Part shown: piece by piece, positions 55,757 through 64,000 of the stretch
Layout of the letters: the number at the start of each line of letters is the position of its first letter
Numbering within the stretch: the first letter of the stretch is position 1
NCBI RefSeq assembly: GCF_000238775.2
Contig: NZ_AFEJ02000001.1
Coordinates: forward strand, 4,216,001-4,280,000
Length of the DNA: 64,000 bases
Origin: Acaryochloris sp. CCMEE 5410
Lineage (GTDB): Bacteria; Cyanobacteriota; Cyanobacteriia; Thermosynechococcales; Thermosynechococcaceae
Direction of reading: 5' to 3'
Notes under the pieces: model-generated
The model's input: only the letters and a program-made list of their open reading frames with translations
Told to the model about the DNA's origin: nothing
The model's database searches: none
Translations under genes and position numbers: made by a program

Positions 55757-56964
55757 GTTTGGATTGGATCAAACCGGCTAACCGATTGAGTGCATTGCCG
55801 CCTTATGTATTTGCCCGTTTAGATGAACTCAAAACCTCGGCCCGCCAGCAAGGGCTGGATCTGATTGATTTGGGCATGGGTAACCCGGATGGTTCGCCGC
55901 CGGAACCTGTGATCGAAGCTGCGATCGCAGCCCTGAAATCTCCCAATAATCATGGCTATCCTCCCTTTGAAGGCCATGCAGACTTTCGTCATACCATTAC
56001 CGATTGGTATCATCGCCGATATGACGTATTGCTCGATCCTGAAATTGAGGCTTTACCGTTACTCGGCTCAAAAGAAGGCTTAACCCACCTCGCCCTGGCC
56101 TATATCAATCCGGGGGATGTGGTGTTGGTCCCCAATCCGGCCTACCCACCTCACTTTCGCGGCCCCGCCCTGGCCGGAGCGGAAATTTACGGTTTGCCCT
56201 TAAAGGCAGAAAATGACTGGCTGATTGACTTAGGCAGCATTCCCGATCAGGTGGCAGAACGGGCCAAAATCCTCTACTTCAATTACCCCAGTAATCCGAC
56301 GACGGCTGTGGCCCCCCGAGAGCTGTTTACAGAAATTGTCGCCTTTGCTCGTAAACATCAAATTTTGCTGGTTCATGACCTCTGCTATGCCGAGCTAGCG
56401 TTTGATGGCTATCAGCCTGTCAGCCTGCTGGAAATTCCAGGGGCAAAGGAGATTGGTGTTGAATTTCATACCCTGTCCAAAACCTACAATATGGCTGGTT
56501 GGCGGGTGGGGTTTGTGGTGGGAAATCCCCAAATTATTCAAGGGCTGCGAACCTTGAAAACCAACTTAGACTATGGCATTTTTGCCGTGGTTCAGGCGGC
56601 CGCTCAAACCGCGCTGCAACTGCCCGATAGCCATTTGCAAGGGGTTCAGCAGCGCTACCGAGAGCGACGAGATTTTGTCATTGCCGGATTGGGAGAGTTG
56701 GGCTGGCACATCCCCAAAACGAAAGCAACCATGTATTTATGGGCACCCTGTCCTGTAGAGATGTCCTCCGCAGACTTTGCCTTAAAGCTGATCCAAGAAA
56801 CCGGAATTGTGATGACGCCAGGGAGTGCCTTTGGTCATCATGGCGAAGGCTATTTGCGGATTAGTTTGATCGCGGATTGCGATCGCCTCGGTGAAGCCAT
56901 TCATCGTATCCGTCAATCTCAGATTTGTGGTATGCCTACCAGCAACGTTATCAGCCCATCATGA
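55753..56964 (+). CDS. PLP aminotransferase, class I/II (aspartate/LL-DAP type), 403 aa
   Basis: The fold-type I aminotransferase motifs are clear: IDLGMGNPDGSPP, PNPAYPPHF, NYPSNPTTAV, the PLP-binding Lys in LSKTYNMAGWRVG, and GYLRISLI with the carboxylate-binding Arg. The NHGYPP(F)EGHADFR block resembles the LL-diaminopimelate/AlaC-like group more than classical aspartate aminotransferase. Substrate unclear. The ATG at 55753 overlaps the preceding stop. Confidence 0.9.
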   Translation: MSLDWIKPANRLSALPPYVFARLDELKTSARQQGLDLIDLGMGNPDGSPPEPVIEAAIAALKSPNNHGYPPFEGHADFRHTITDWYHRRYDVLLDPEIEALPLLGSKEGLTHLALAYINPGDVVLVPNPAYPPHFRGPALAGAEIYGLPLKAENDWLIDLGSIPDQVAERAKILYFNYPSNPTTAVAPRELFTEIVAFARKHQILLVHDLCYAELAFDGYQPVSLLEIPGAKEIGVEFHTLSKTYNMAGWRVGFVVGNPQIIQGLRTLKTNLDYGIFAVVQAAAQTALQLPDSHLQGVQQRYRERRDFVIAGLGELGWHIPKTKATMYLWAPCPVEMSSADFALKLIQETGIVMTPGSAFGHHGEGYLRISLIADCDRLGEAIHRIRQSQICGMPTSNVISPS

Positions 56965-57042
56965 AGGGAAGGTTTCAAACATCTGTGATCATTTGTTGTT
57001 TCTCAAGTCAGAGCGGCTTCCCCCTGCTATTTGGGAGGAGCC

Positions 57043-58377
57043 ATGACCGTTTCTAGAAGCATCTGTTTAGGATTTTTAGTCGCCATCTTAGTCGGTGCAG
57101 GCTTACTTCTGCTCCCCATCTCAACAGCTAGTGGAAACTGGAATAGCCCTGTTATTGCCCTGTTTACGGCCACCTCTGCTGTTTGCGTCACGGGCCATGT
57201 GGTGGTGGATACGGGATCCTACTTCTCCCCTGTAGGCCAGGTCTTTATCCTCACCCTGATCCAGTTGGGAGGGTTGGGGTATATGGTGTCCACCACGTTT
57301 TTGCTGTTGTTACTGGGACGGAAATTTGGCCTCAGAGATAAGATTGCCCTCCAGCAGGCCTTAGATCGCTCTAAATTACAGGGATCTAACCAGGTAGTGG
57401 TGTCCATCATTGCCACTATCTTGGTCTTTGAGCTGCTGGGTATGATCTTCCTATTTGGGGTGTTTAGCCAGCAGTATCCGACCCCCCTTGCCCTCTGGTA
57501 TGCCGTGTTTCACAGCATCAGCGCTTGGAATAATGCCGGATTTAGCTTATTCCCGGATAGCCTGAGTAGCTATCAGTTTTCCTGGATCGTCAATCTCACC
57601 ATTTCTGGTCTAGTCATTATTGGCGGCATTGGCTATGAAGCTATTTTTGAAGTGTATTTGTGGCTGCGCGATCGTCTAACCGGGAAACAAAAACGAACCC
57701 TGTTCTCTCTTAATTTTCGAGTGGTGACGAGTACCACAGTGATGCTATTAACCCTAGGCACCATCGCTTTTTACCTGACAGAATCTCGTAATCCAGACAC
57801 TTTACAATCTCTGAGCTGGAATGATCAGCTGATCTCAGCCTGGTTTCAGTCCATGACGACCCGTACCGCTGGGTTTAACACCATTGATATTGGCAGTATG
57901 ACTAATGCAGGGTTATTCCTGACCATTGCCTTTATGTATGTAGGCGGTAGTCCGGGTGGAACGGGGGGTGGGGTGAAGACGACCACGATTCGAGTCTTAA
58001 GTAGTTGTACCAAAGCGATTCTCCGGGGCAAGGAATCCGTCACCATGTATGAACGCCAAATCCCCGTATCCTTGATTCTGAAAGCGGTGGGGGTCGTGGT
58101 GGGTTCAATCACCACGATTGTATCGGCGACCACCTTAATGTCGATTGCTGATCCAGGGGTGGAATTCATCAATATTTTGTTTGAAGTGGTGTCTGCTTAT
58201 GCCACGGTTGGTTTATCGACTGGGATTACGGCGGCTTTAACCGGAAGTTCGAAACTTATTTTGGCCGCCACCATGTATATGGGGCGCGTCGGTGTCTTAC
58301 TCTTAATGGCAGCCTTATTGGGCGATCCTCGCCCTAGTACTGTTCGGTATCCAGAAGAGTCTTTATTGGTCGGCTAA
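57043..58377 (+). CDS. ktrB: Potassium uptake protein KtrB (TrkH/KtrB family)
   Basis: The 444-residue membrane protein has about eight membrane helices arranged in four M-P-M units. The four selectivity-filter loops with the key Gly are visible: SAVCVTGHVV, SAWNNAGFSLF, TTRTAGFNTID and SAYATVGLSTGI. The cation gate region includes GGSPGGTGGGVKT. It would transport potassium with the help of KtrA next door. GGGAGGAG stands before the ATG at 57043. Confidence 0.93.
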   Translation: MTVSRSICLGFLVAILVGAGLLLLPISTASGNWNSPVIALFTATSAVCVTGHVVVDTGSYFSPVGQVFILTLIQLGGLGYMVSTTFLLLLLGRKFGLRDKIALQQALDRSKLQGSNQVVVSIIATILVFELLGMIFLFGVFSQQYPTPLALWYAVFHSISAWNNAGFSLFPDSLSSYQFSWIVNLTISGLVIIGGIGYEAIFEVYLWLRDRLTGKQKRTLFSLNFRVVTSTTVMLLTLGTIAFYLTESRNPDTLQSLSWNDQLISAWFQSMTTRTAGFNTIDIGSMTNAGLFLTIAFMYVGGSPGGTGGGVKTTTIRVLSSCTKAILRGKESVTMYERQIPVSLILKAVGVVVGSITTIVSATTLMSIADPGVEFINILFEVVSAYATVGLSTGITAALTGSSKLILAATMYMGRVGVLLLMAALLGDPRPSTVRYPEESLLVG

Positions 58378-58419
58378 CTCGCTTTTTGGATAAAAAACTA
58401 GCATTATGGATATACACCC

Positions 58420-59115
58420 GTGAATTTATCATCATTGAGTTTATTCCCAGGTCTTAACAAGAAAAAACAGCAGTTTGCTGTGATCGGCTTAGGTCGTTTT
58501 GGTCGAGCGGCTTGCCAGGCCTTACATCAGGCGGGTCAAGAAGTGTTAGGGACGGATATTGATGAAAAACGTGTAACCGAAGTCGTCAATAATCACTGGG
58601 CGGCCCATGCGCTGCAGCTTGATTCCACGGATCCATTGGCGTTGAAGGAAGCAGGAATTTACGAGTTTGATACGGTCATTATTGCCATCGGTAACTATCT
58701 GCAAGAAAGCATTATTACGACTCTCAATGTTAAAGAAGCCGGTGTTGCCAAAGTCGTGGCTAAAGCTTCTTCAGAAGTGCATGGTAAGCTGCTCAAACGA
58801 GTCGGGGCTGATCAGGTGGTCTTTCCTGAAAATGAAGCGGGCTATGCCTTGGCCCGGACCCTGACGAAGCCTTCTATCCTGGATCACTTTGAGCTAGATC
58901 CGCAGCATAGCATCGTTGAAATTGTGGTGCCTGATGAATTTCATAATAAATCGATTGGAGAATTGCAGCTTCGTAGTCGTTATGGCCTCAACGTTCTAGC
59001 GATTTGTCGCGATCAGAAATTTAATATCAATCCCAGTCCCGATCTCAATTTGCAAAAAGGATCTGTGATGGTGGTGATTGGGGAAACCAAAGCGATTGAT
59101 GAGCTGCCTCTTTAA
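58420..59115 (+). CDS. ktrA: Potassium uptake regulatory subunit KtrA (TrkA-N/TrkA-C)
   Basis: The RCK regulatory protein has a TrkA-N Rossmann domain (VIGLGRFGRA near residue 21, TDIDEKRV) and a C-terminal TrkA-C domain from about residue 160. It forms a cytoplasmic ring gating KtrB in response to ATP or NAD. The start is a GTG at 58420. The gene follows ktrB by 42 bases and most likely shares its transcript. Confidence 0.92.
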   Translation: MNLSSLSLFPGLNKKKQQFAVIGLGRFGRAACQALHQAGQEVLGTDIDEKRVTEVVNNHWAAHALQLDSTDPLALKEAGIYEFDTVIIAIGNYLQESIITTLNVKEAGVAKVVAKASSEVHGKLLKRVGADQVVFPENEAGYALARTLTKPSILDHFELDPQHSIVEIVVPDEFHNKSIGELQLRSRYGLNVLAICRDQKFNINPSPDLNLQKGSVMVVIGETKAIDELPL

Positions 59116-59162
59116 CAGGTGATAATGTTAATAGCCTACAGCTTGAGGAATAAGTCCTAGCT

Positions 59163-60110
59163 TTGTCTGATGTCTCGTCTTTAACTTCTATCCCCCAAGC
59201 CTCTCCTGAGTTCAAGTCAGGCTTTGTTGCCATTGTTGGTCGGCCCAACGTGGGGAAGTCGACGTTGATGAATCAACTGATTGGGCAGAAAATCGCGATT
59301 ACGTCTCCAGTGGCCCAAACCACCCGCAATCGCCTCCGGGGGATTTTAACCACCCCCATAGCCCAAATGATTTTTGTGGATACTCCTGGTATCCATAAGC
59401 CACATCATCAATTGGGGGAAATCTTAGTCAAAAATGCGCGCATGGCTATTCATGCGGTGGATGTGGTGTTATTTGTGGTGGATTGCTCAGAGCCGTTAGG
59501 GGGTGGAGACCGATTTATTGCCCAGTTACTGGCCCAAACCAACACACCTGTCATCCTAGGGCTGAATAAGCTTGATATACAGCGGAAAACAGCCCAGCAG
59601 GCCTTGACATTAGACCAAACCTATAAGGCCCTGGCGAAAGAACACCATTGGCCCGTGTGTAAATTTTCGGCGTTAACGACGGCCAAACTCAAGTCGCTGC
59701 AGCGCCAACTGATTGAAAAGCTGGCTCCTGGTCCTTACTATTACCCCCCCGATCTGGTGACCGATCAGCCGGAACGGTTCATTATGGGAGAGTTGATTCG
59801 AGAACAAATTTTGCTGCTGACCCGGCAAGAAGTCCCCCATTCTGTGGCTATTGTGATTGAGCGAGTCGATGAATCACCCAAAATCACCCGTATTTTAGCC
59901 ACCATTCATGTGGAACGCCCCTCTCAAAAACAGATTCTCATTGGCAAAAAGGGCAGTATGCTCAAAGCCATTGGCACCGAAGCCCGCCAACAAATTCAAA
60001 AACTGATTGCAGGTAAAGTTTATTTGGAGCTGTTTGTTAAGGTGCAACCCAAATGGCGGCAGTCCAGAATGCAGTTGGCGGAATTGGGATATCAGGTGGA
60101 ATCAAATTAG
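59163..60110 (+). CDS. era: GTPase Era
   Basis: Era is an essential GTPase for 30S ribosome assembly. G motifs are GRPNVGKST (G1), the Thr in TTRNRLRG (G2), DTPGIH (G3), NKLD (G4) and SAL (G5), followed by a KH domain (GKKGSMLKAIGTEARQQIQ, residues 263-281). Only TTG codons are available for the start before the G1 motif; TTG 59163 gives the usual short N-terminus. It follows ktrA by 47 bases. Confidence 0.95.
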   Translation: MSDVSSLTSIPQASPEFKSGFVAIVGRPNVGKSTLMNQLIGQKIAITSPVAQTTRNRLRGILTTPIAQMIFVDTPGIHKPHHQLGEILVKNARMAIHAVDVVLFVVDCSEPLGGGDRFIAQLLAQTNTPVILGLNKLDIQRKTAQQALTLDQTYKALAKEHHWPVCKFSALTTAKLKSLQRQLIEKLAPGPYYYPPDLVTDQPERFIMGELIREQILLLTRQEVPHSVAIVIERVDESPKITRILATIHVERPSQKQILIGKKGSMLKAIGTEARQQIQKLIAGKVYLELFVKVQPKWRQSRMQLAELGYQVESN

Positions 60111-60151
60111 GCGCGTCCGATCAATCTCGTGGATTCCTGTTGAGTGCTGCG

Positions 60152-60400
60152 CTAGGTGGGCACTAGTTCTCCCGGTCTGAGCCGTGCCCATTTACCTGCA
60201 TCCTCGGAAAAGCTGGCACATCCGACGACATCCCATTCCATTTCGATCTCTTCCCCGCGATTGCGGATATTGACATTAATCGTCGGTTGCTCGGGTTCAA
60301 ACTTGGGATGATCGGTGAGATGAGGCTGTAGATGCTGGGTTTCTACCGCATGATAGGTGATGCATTGATCAACGAATTGGCAATTGATGCAAATACACAT
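60152..60400 (-). CDS. ycf34: Ycf34-family protein, 82 aa
   Basis: The protein begins MCICINCQFVDQC and ends GKWARLRPGELVPT, with the Cys positions and VGCASF segment of Ycf34. The family is found in cyanobacteria and plastids and is reported to bind an iron-sulfur cluster and to affect photosynthetic electron flow. I chose the ATG at 60400; the frame reaches 60415 but those residues are not family-like. Monocistronic. Confidence 0.92.
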   Translation of the reverse strand: MCICINCQFVDQCITYHAVETQHLQPHLTDHPKFEPEQPTINVNIRNRGEEIEMEWDVVGCASFSEDAGKWARLRPGELVPT

Positions 60401-60469
60401 GGTTCTCGCCCTCATCGAATGGCTAGAGCCTCGCTGCCCCAGGACAACTCCTAGCCCCTTACCGACACT

Positions 60470-61744
60470 TTAGCGGATTTGCGATTGAGGATGCCAGGTT
60501 TGTATAACCCTGCCTGTAAGGGGCTGCCCATACCAGGGCGTATTCTGGCTCAGGGATTTTAAGGTTTGGGCGTTAGCACACCAGGACTGCTGAGGATCAA
60601 AGAGCACCATTTCTGCGGGCTGCCCCACTTCCACCCTGGAAGGCGCTTGTCCCAAACAGTGGCTAGGTGAGGTACTGAGCCGTTGCCATAGGGTGAGGGG
60701 TGACCAGCGCTTGCTGGCGACCAAGGACTGCCACAGTAGGGATAATGCCAGCTCTAAGCCAATGGCGCCAGGAGGAGCCGCACTGAAGGCAACGGTTCTT
60801 TCTTCATAGGTATAGGCATGATGATCAATGGCGATCGCATCGATAACACCCGTTTCTAATCCTTGAATCAACGCCTCCTGATCTTCGATATTGCCAACGG
60901 GAGGATCTAATCGCCAGTTGACATCATAGGTACTTAGAGACTGGCTATTGCCTAACACATGCATCCAGGTGGTACTGGCCGTGATTGGTAGACCACGAGC
61001 TTTGGCAGCTTGAATCAGCTCGACACTTCGAGCCGTAGACACCCGCATAATATGAACAGGCACCTGAGTTGCAGAGATGATTTCTAACAGGGCTGCTAAG
61101 ACCGATGTCTCAGCCATGGTGGGGGCTTCTGATAACCCTAATCGCAGGGCATCGAGGCCTTCGCGCATAACGCCACTGCCTGCTAAGGCTGGATCGCAAG
61201 GCCAAAGGGCAATGGGGTAGGACTCAGCCCCTAGATATTCACAGAGTCGTCGCAATAAGATGGCGTTTTGAAGCGATCGGCCATCACTAAACCCGACCAC
61301 CCCAGCTTGAATTAAATCCGCATATTCAACCAGCTGCTTGCCTTCCAGATTTTGGGTCATGGCACCCCAAGCTTGGACTTGCAGAGGTAAATCAGGGGGA
61401 AGCTGAGCTTTGATTCGAGCTAAACCATCGCCATTATCCAGCGGCGGATGGGTATCGGGGAGAAGGGTGAGGCGGGTGAAACCCCCTGCGATCGCAGATG
61501 CGGTCAAAGACGCCAAGGTCTCCCGTGTTTCAAACCCCGGATCGTCGGAATGGCTATAGAGATCAACAAGTCCAGGCGCTAAGATCAGTCCTGAACAATC
61601 CCGTTCCTGACCGTTAGAGACATTGCTGGAACCGGGTTCTGTGATGTCTATGATTGTGCCATCTTCAATTAGGACATCAGCCACCCGATCAACTTGTGAC
61701 GGTGGATCTAACACGCGCACTTGTTTGAGCTGTTCTTGTGTCAT
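60470..61744 (-). CDS. Dihydroorotase homologue lacking HxH motif, 424 aa
   Basis: An amidohydrolase matching the dihydroorotase family along its length (LILAPGLVDL; GFTRLTLLPDTHPPLDN; AIDHHAYTYEE). The metal-binding DxHxH of active enzymes reads DLYSHSDDPG: the first His is Tyr, and the substrate-binding Arg region is altered; the MPNT motif reads LPDT. Such homologues (PyrC-prime/PyrX type) are usually inactive partners of aspartate transcarbamoylase, though this form is widespread in cyanobacteria under the name dihydroorotase. Confidence 0.85.
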   Translation of the reverse strand: MTQEQLKQVRVLDPPSQVDRVADVLIEDGTIIDITEPGSSNVSNGQERDCSGLILAPGLVDLYSHSDDPGFETRETLASLTASAIAGGFTRLTLLPDTHPPLDNGDGLARIKAQLPPDLPLQVQAWGAMTQNLEGKQLVEYADLIQAGVVGFSDGRSLQNAILLRRLCEYLGAESYPIALWPCDPALAGSGVMREGLDALRLGLSEAPTMAETSVLAALLEIISATQVPVHIMRVSTARSVELIQAAKARGLPITASTTWMHVLGNSQSLSTYDVNWRLDPPVGNIEDQEALIQGLETGVIDAIAIDHHAYTYEERTVAFSAAPPGAIGLELALSLLWQSLVASKRWSPLTLWQRLSTSPSHCLGQAPSRVEVGQPAEMVLFDPQQSWCANAQTLKSLSQNTPWYGQPLTGRVIQTWHPQSQIR

Positions 61745-61794
61745 ACCCGATCCGTCGTGGGTTCTCCTAGATCAAGACTAAAGATGGATACCAG

Positions 61795-63147
61795 TTATAG
61801 CGCCCCTGCTGCTGTTTGGTCCAATACACCGCCTGCTAAATGGGTGGTGATATTCATCGCCTGCAAAATGGGGTGACCGTCCGTATCATAATCGATGACG
61901 CTGACGGCGCCATTGCCCTGTTTGAAGCACCAAAAGTGTTCCGGTCCTAACCCAGCAAGATGACAGAGCACCACTTTGTTAATGGCATCATGGGCCACCA
62001 CTAATCCCGTTTGTTCTGTTTTACCAGTGGCTAAGGCTTGGGCAACAATATCATCCCAAGCGGCAATGGCTCGGTCCCAAACCTGTTGCAAATTTTCACC
62101 TTCCGGCATTTGCACGGTTTCTGGGGCTGTACGCCACCGATCAAGCTCACCGGGATAGTGGTCTTCAATTTCAGATTCTAAACAGCCTTCCCAGGTCCCA
62201 TGGCTAATTTCCCATAAAGGTTCTGAAAGATCGAGCTGCACCTGAGGGTGATGCTGGAGAATTAGTTCTGCGGTTTCTTTGGGGCGAGCCAGAGAGCTGC
62301 TGATGGCAAAGTCAATGGGAATTGTTTTGAGGAAATCGGCGGCCTGCTGACCTTGGCCACGACCATTGTCATTCAAGGGCACATCGATTTGTCCTTGAAA
62401 CTGGCCGCGACGATTCCAGTCCGTTTCGCCATGGCGCACGAGAATAAGGCGTAATCCCTGATAATGCCGCCATAATTTGGGTAATGGCAATCCGAGATGA
62501 TTTGTTAAGTTCAGGGCTTCAAGCTGCGGCTTTTGCTTAAAGCCATCGGGGAAATTGAGAACGCTAATATTGCAGTTGGCTTGCTGGAGTCGTTGATAGC
62601 GATCGGGGGTTAATCCGAGAGCGGTGCTGAGTAACGCTCGGTTAATGCCGCTATGGCCGACTAATAAGATGGTTTGCCCCTCATGTTGAGGCAGCAGTTT
62701 TTGCCATAGGGCTTTGGCCTGGTCGTAGAGCGCCGGGACAGGATAAAAAGATTCGGAACCTTCTGGGCTAGATAGCTCCATACAGAGCTTCTCTGGAGCA
62801 GAATTCCAACATTGATATTGTTCTGGGAAATCGGTTTTGACCTGCTCAAAGAGCATGCCTTCCCAAAGGGGGAGGCCAATCTCAATCAATCCTTGTTCCA
62901 CCTGGATCGCTGGGACTGCAGCATTATTAGCGAGGGCATCATGAATCGTTGCAGCCGTTTGTCCAGCTCGCTGCAACGGGCTGCAGTAAATAGCATCAAA
63001 AGCAATTCCGTTTAAAGCCTCACCCACTCGACGGGCATCAGCTAATCCTTGTTCGGTTAAGGATGATTCATCAAGATGACCTTGGACGCGGCCTTCTACA
63101 TTAAAGGTGCTTTCACCATGCCGGACCAATATTACGCGAGTAGCCAG
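61795..63147 (-). CDS. Tandem histidine phosphatase (phosphoglycerate mutase-like), 450 aa
   Basis: Two histidine phosphatase domains in tandem: VRHGESTFN at the N-terminus and LVRHGETDWN near residue 230, each with its later His (VGHSGI and VAHDAI). Cyanobacterial relatives include two-domain phosphatases of carbohydrate phosphates. Start: the family N-terminus MATRVIxVRHG corresponds here to a CTG at 63147, eight bases after GGAGG. The next possible start, TTG 63129, would lie 26 bases away and delete the first strand. Confidence 0.9.
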   Translation of the reverse strand: MATRVILVRHGESTFNVEGRVQGHLDESSLTEQGLADARRVGEALNGIAFDAIYCSPLQRAGQTAATIHDALANNAAVPAIQVEQGLIEIGLPLWEGMLFEQVKTDFPEQYQCWNSAPEKLCMELSSPEGSESFYPVPALYDQAKALWQKLLPQHEGQTILLVGHSGINRALLSTALGLTPDRYQRLQQANCNISVLNFPDGFKQKPQLEALNLTNHLGLPLPKLWRHYQGLRLILVRHGETDWNRRGQFQGQIDVPLNDNGRGQGQQAADFLKTIPIDFAISSSLARPKETAELILQHHPQVQLDLSEPLWEISHGTWEGCLESEIEDHYPGELDRWRTAPETVQMPEGENLQQVWDRAIAAWDDIVAQALATGKTEQTGLVVAHDAINKVVLCHLAGLGPEHFWCFKQGNGAVSVIDYDTDGHPILQAMNITTHLAGGVLDQTAAGAL

Positions 63148-63160
63148 GGACTTGACCTCC
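63145..63160 (-). promoter_or_regulatory. Shine-Dalgarno and probable CTG start
   Basis: GGAGG (63156-63160, minus strand) stands eight bases before CTG (63145-63147). No ATG, GTG or TTG occurs at the position where homologous proteins begin. Confidence 0.6.
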
Positions 63161-63281
63161 AGAAGGATAACGGCTGCATCAGGATGGCGCTCACTTGATA
63201 TTCAGAGTGGTCTAAGCTGAGGCCAGAAAGATTTTAACCTGTGGTGAGGGTTGTTGGTTAGTGAATCCTCATTTCGAGTGC

Positions 63282-63307
63282 ATTGATCGGCAGGAACCGA
63301 TCAATGA
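63282..63307. promoter_or_regulatory. 10-bp inverted repeat in a divergent promoter region
   Basis: CATTGATCGG (63282-63291) and its exact reverse complement (63298-63307) flank CAGGAA. It lies between the divergent phosphatase and membrane-protein genes, 78 bases before the latter's ATG: a candidate operator or small hairpin. Confidence 0.45.
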
Positions 63308-63384
63308 GACAACAAAGATTAGGATAAGAAAGCTGTCGATGGCAAAGACTCCATATCCAACGTGATGAGGGCAAAGACTTCAAT

Positions 63385-64000
63385 ATGGCAAATGATCAAA
63401 AAATTCAGCAGCAACAGCGCTATCGCTTAGTCTTAATCATTTTGACCGCGATTGTAACCTTTCTGATTAGCGTGGAACTGATTAGCAGTTGGAGTCAGCC
63501 TAAAGCCCAAAGTCAGCTCAATCTCTATCAAAGTGATTTGTTGTTGCAAGCGTCGGAATGGCAGCCGGTCGTTGAAGATGAAGCGCCAACTCAAACCCTT
63601 TCTAATCCTCTTTTAGAAGCTGATCCTGTAGCCGCAGCTCTGAAAGCTTACCGCCAGGTCCGCAGTTCGGTGCAAACGGATTTGGAGCGGATGGAGAAAA
63701 CGGCTTCATCGGAGGATGCTACAGCGATGGCTCAACAGCAAAATCGCAGTCAGTTCAGGGATAATTTAGATCTCAGAATTGGTTTACTGCTGGCTCAGTC
63801 GGATCAGGTCGAGGATGCGATCGCAACCTGGTCTCCCCTGACCACCTCCCAAACTACCGTCAGTAATGCCGCCGCCGCCTCCAGTTTAATGGGGCTATGG
63901 AGCGATCCACCTCAACTGCTGCCCAATGCTCAACAATCCCTTCAATCTCAGCTATCCGGCTGGTTTGAAGACCAAGCCTTAGAACGTCTGTTTACCTTAT
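63385..64000 (+). CDS. Membrane protein N-terminus, probably CPBP-type protease (cut by the window)
   Basis: The open frame from ATG 63385 runs off the end of the window (205 codons seen). A basic start is followed by a membrane helix (YRLVLIILTAIVTFLISVEL, residues 13-32) and then a polar extracytoplasmic segment with a helical repeat-like region (LASSDQVEDA-type helices). This layout is the N-terminal extension of cyanobacterial CPBP (CAAX-type) intramembrane proteases; the diagnostic EExxxR motif would lie beyond the window, so the name is tentative. Confidence 0.65.
   Translation, partial: MANDQKIQQQQRYRLVLIILTAIVTFLISVELISSWSQPKAQSQLNLYQSDLLLQASEWQPVVEDEAPTQTLSNPLLEADPVAAALKAYRQVRSSVQTDLERMEKTASSEDATAMAQQQNRSQFRDNLDLRIGLLLAQSDQVEDAIATWSPLTTSQTTVSNAAAASSLMGLWSDPPQLLPNAQQSLQSQLSGWFEDQALERLFTL

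Noticed and set aside
1-64000. CRISPR arrays, rRNA, tRNA, prophage
   Set aside because: No regularly spaced repeats, no cloverleaf with a canonical T-arm and no phage structural or integrase genes were seen; a tRNA scan (tRNAscan-SE) would settle the tRNA point.

Overview
The window reads as chromosome from a cyanobacterium. GCGATCGC (the HIP1 palindrome) recurs more than twenty times in coding and non-coding DNA. Several genes belong to cyanobacterial or plastid families: Tab2-like, Ycf34, Ycf51, a plastid-type pyruvate dehydrogenase E2, KtrA/KtrB and NtcA-boxed amt. Gene content and style suggest Acaryochloris or a near relative, but the genus is only an inference. There is no rRNA gene, CRISPR array or recognisable tRNA.

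Layout. 1-2.4 kb: small hypothetical genes and a clean ISAs1-family insertion with an intact 10-bp target duplication and a frameshifted transposase. 2.4-6.1 kb: gatA (-) divergent from a GH57 glycosidase (+). 6.2-9.7 kb: two tandem amt ammonium transporter copies whose coding DNA is essentially identical while their flanks have diverged; each has an NtcA box and the upstream copy is frameshifted. 9.9-18 kb: Tab2-like factor, a decayed GH10 xylanase, an O-antigen-ligase/TPR protein, DUF4342, a YbjN-like protein, an L,D-transpeptidase and a membrane protein with a structured leader holding a candidate 23-codon ORF. 18.3-27.2 kb: SpoIID-like lipoprotein, small envelope proteins, two Tat phosphatases (PhoX, PhoD), a methyltransferase and recA. 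27-34 kb: repeat proteins (LPxNRPI, J-domain/pentapeptide), two convergent SDR enzymes and an XRE/MmyB-type regulator divergent from a small membrane protein.

34.3-39 kb is the most distinctive metabolic locus: lipoxygenase, then a cytochrome P450 lacking the usual oxygen-activating acid, then a sulfotransferase, all on one strand. The lipoxygenase retains every iron ligand, so an oxylipin pathway (fatty-acid hydroperoxide, P450 rearrangement, sulfation) is a reasonable inference.

39.6-49.2 kb is one long signalling operon: a giant Ser/Thr kinase-AAA-GAF protein, a histidine kinase split from it by a tandem CCTG duplication, a lone receiver, a receiver-histidine kinase, and two receiver-GGDEF diguanylate cyclases. 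The rest is largely housekeeping: a THUMP rRNA methyltransferase, PDH E2, a FIST sensor, SufU (with an Asp43-to-Asn change), Ycf51, an iron-type alcohol dehydrogenase coupled to an aminotransferase, KtrBA potassium uptake, Era, Ycf34, a dihydroorotase homologue lacking the HxH motif, a double-domain histidine phosphatase with a probable CTG start, and the beginning of a membrane protein cut by the window edge.
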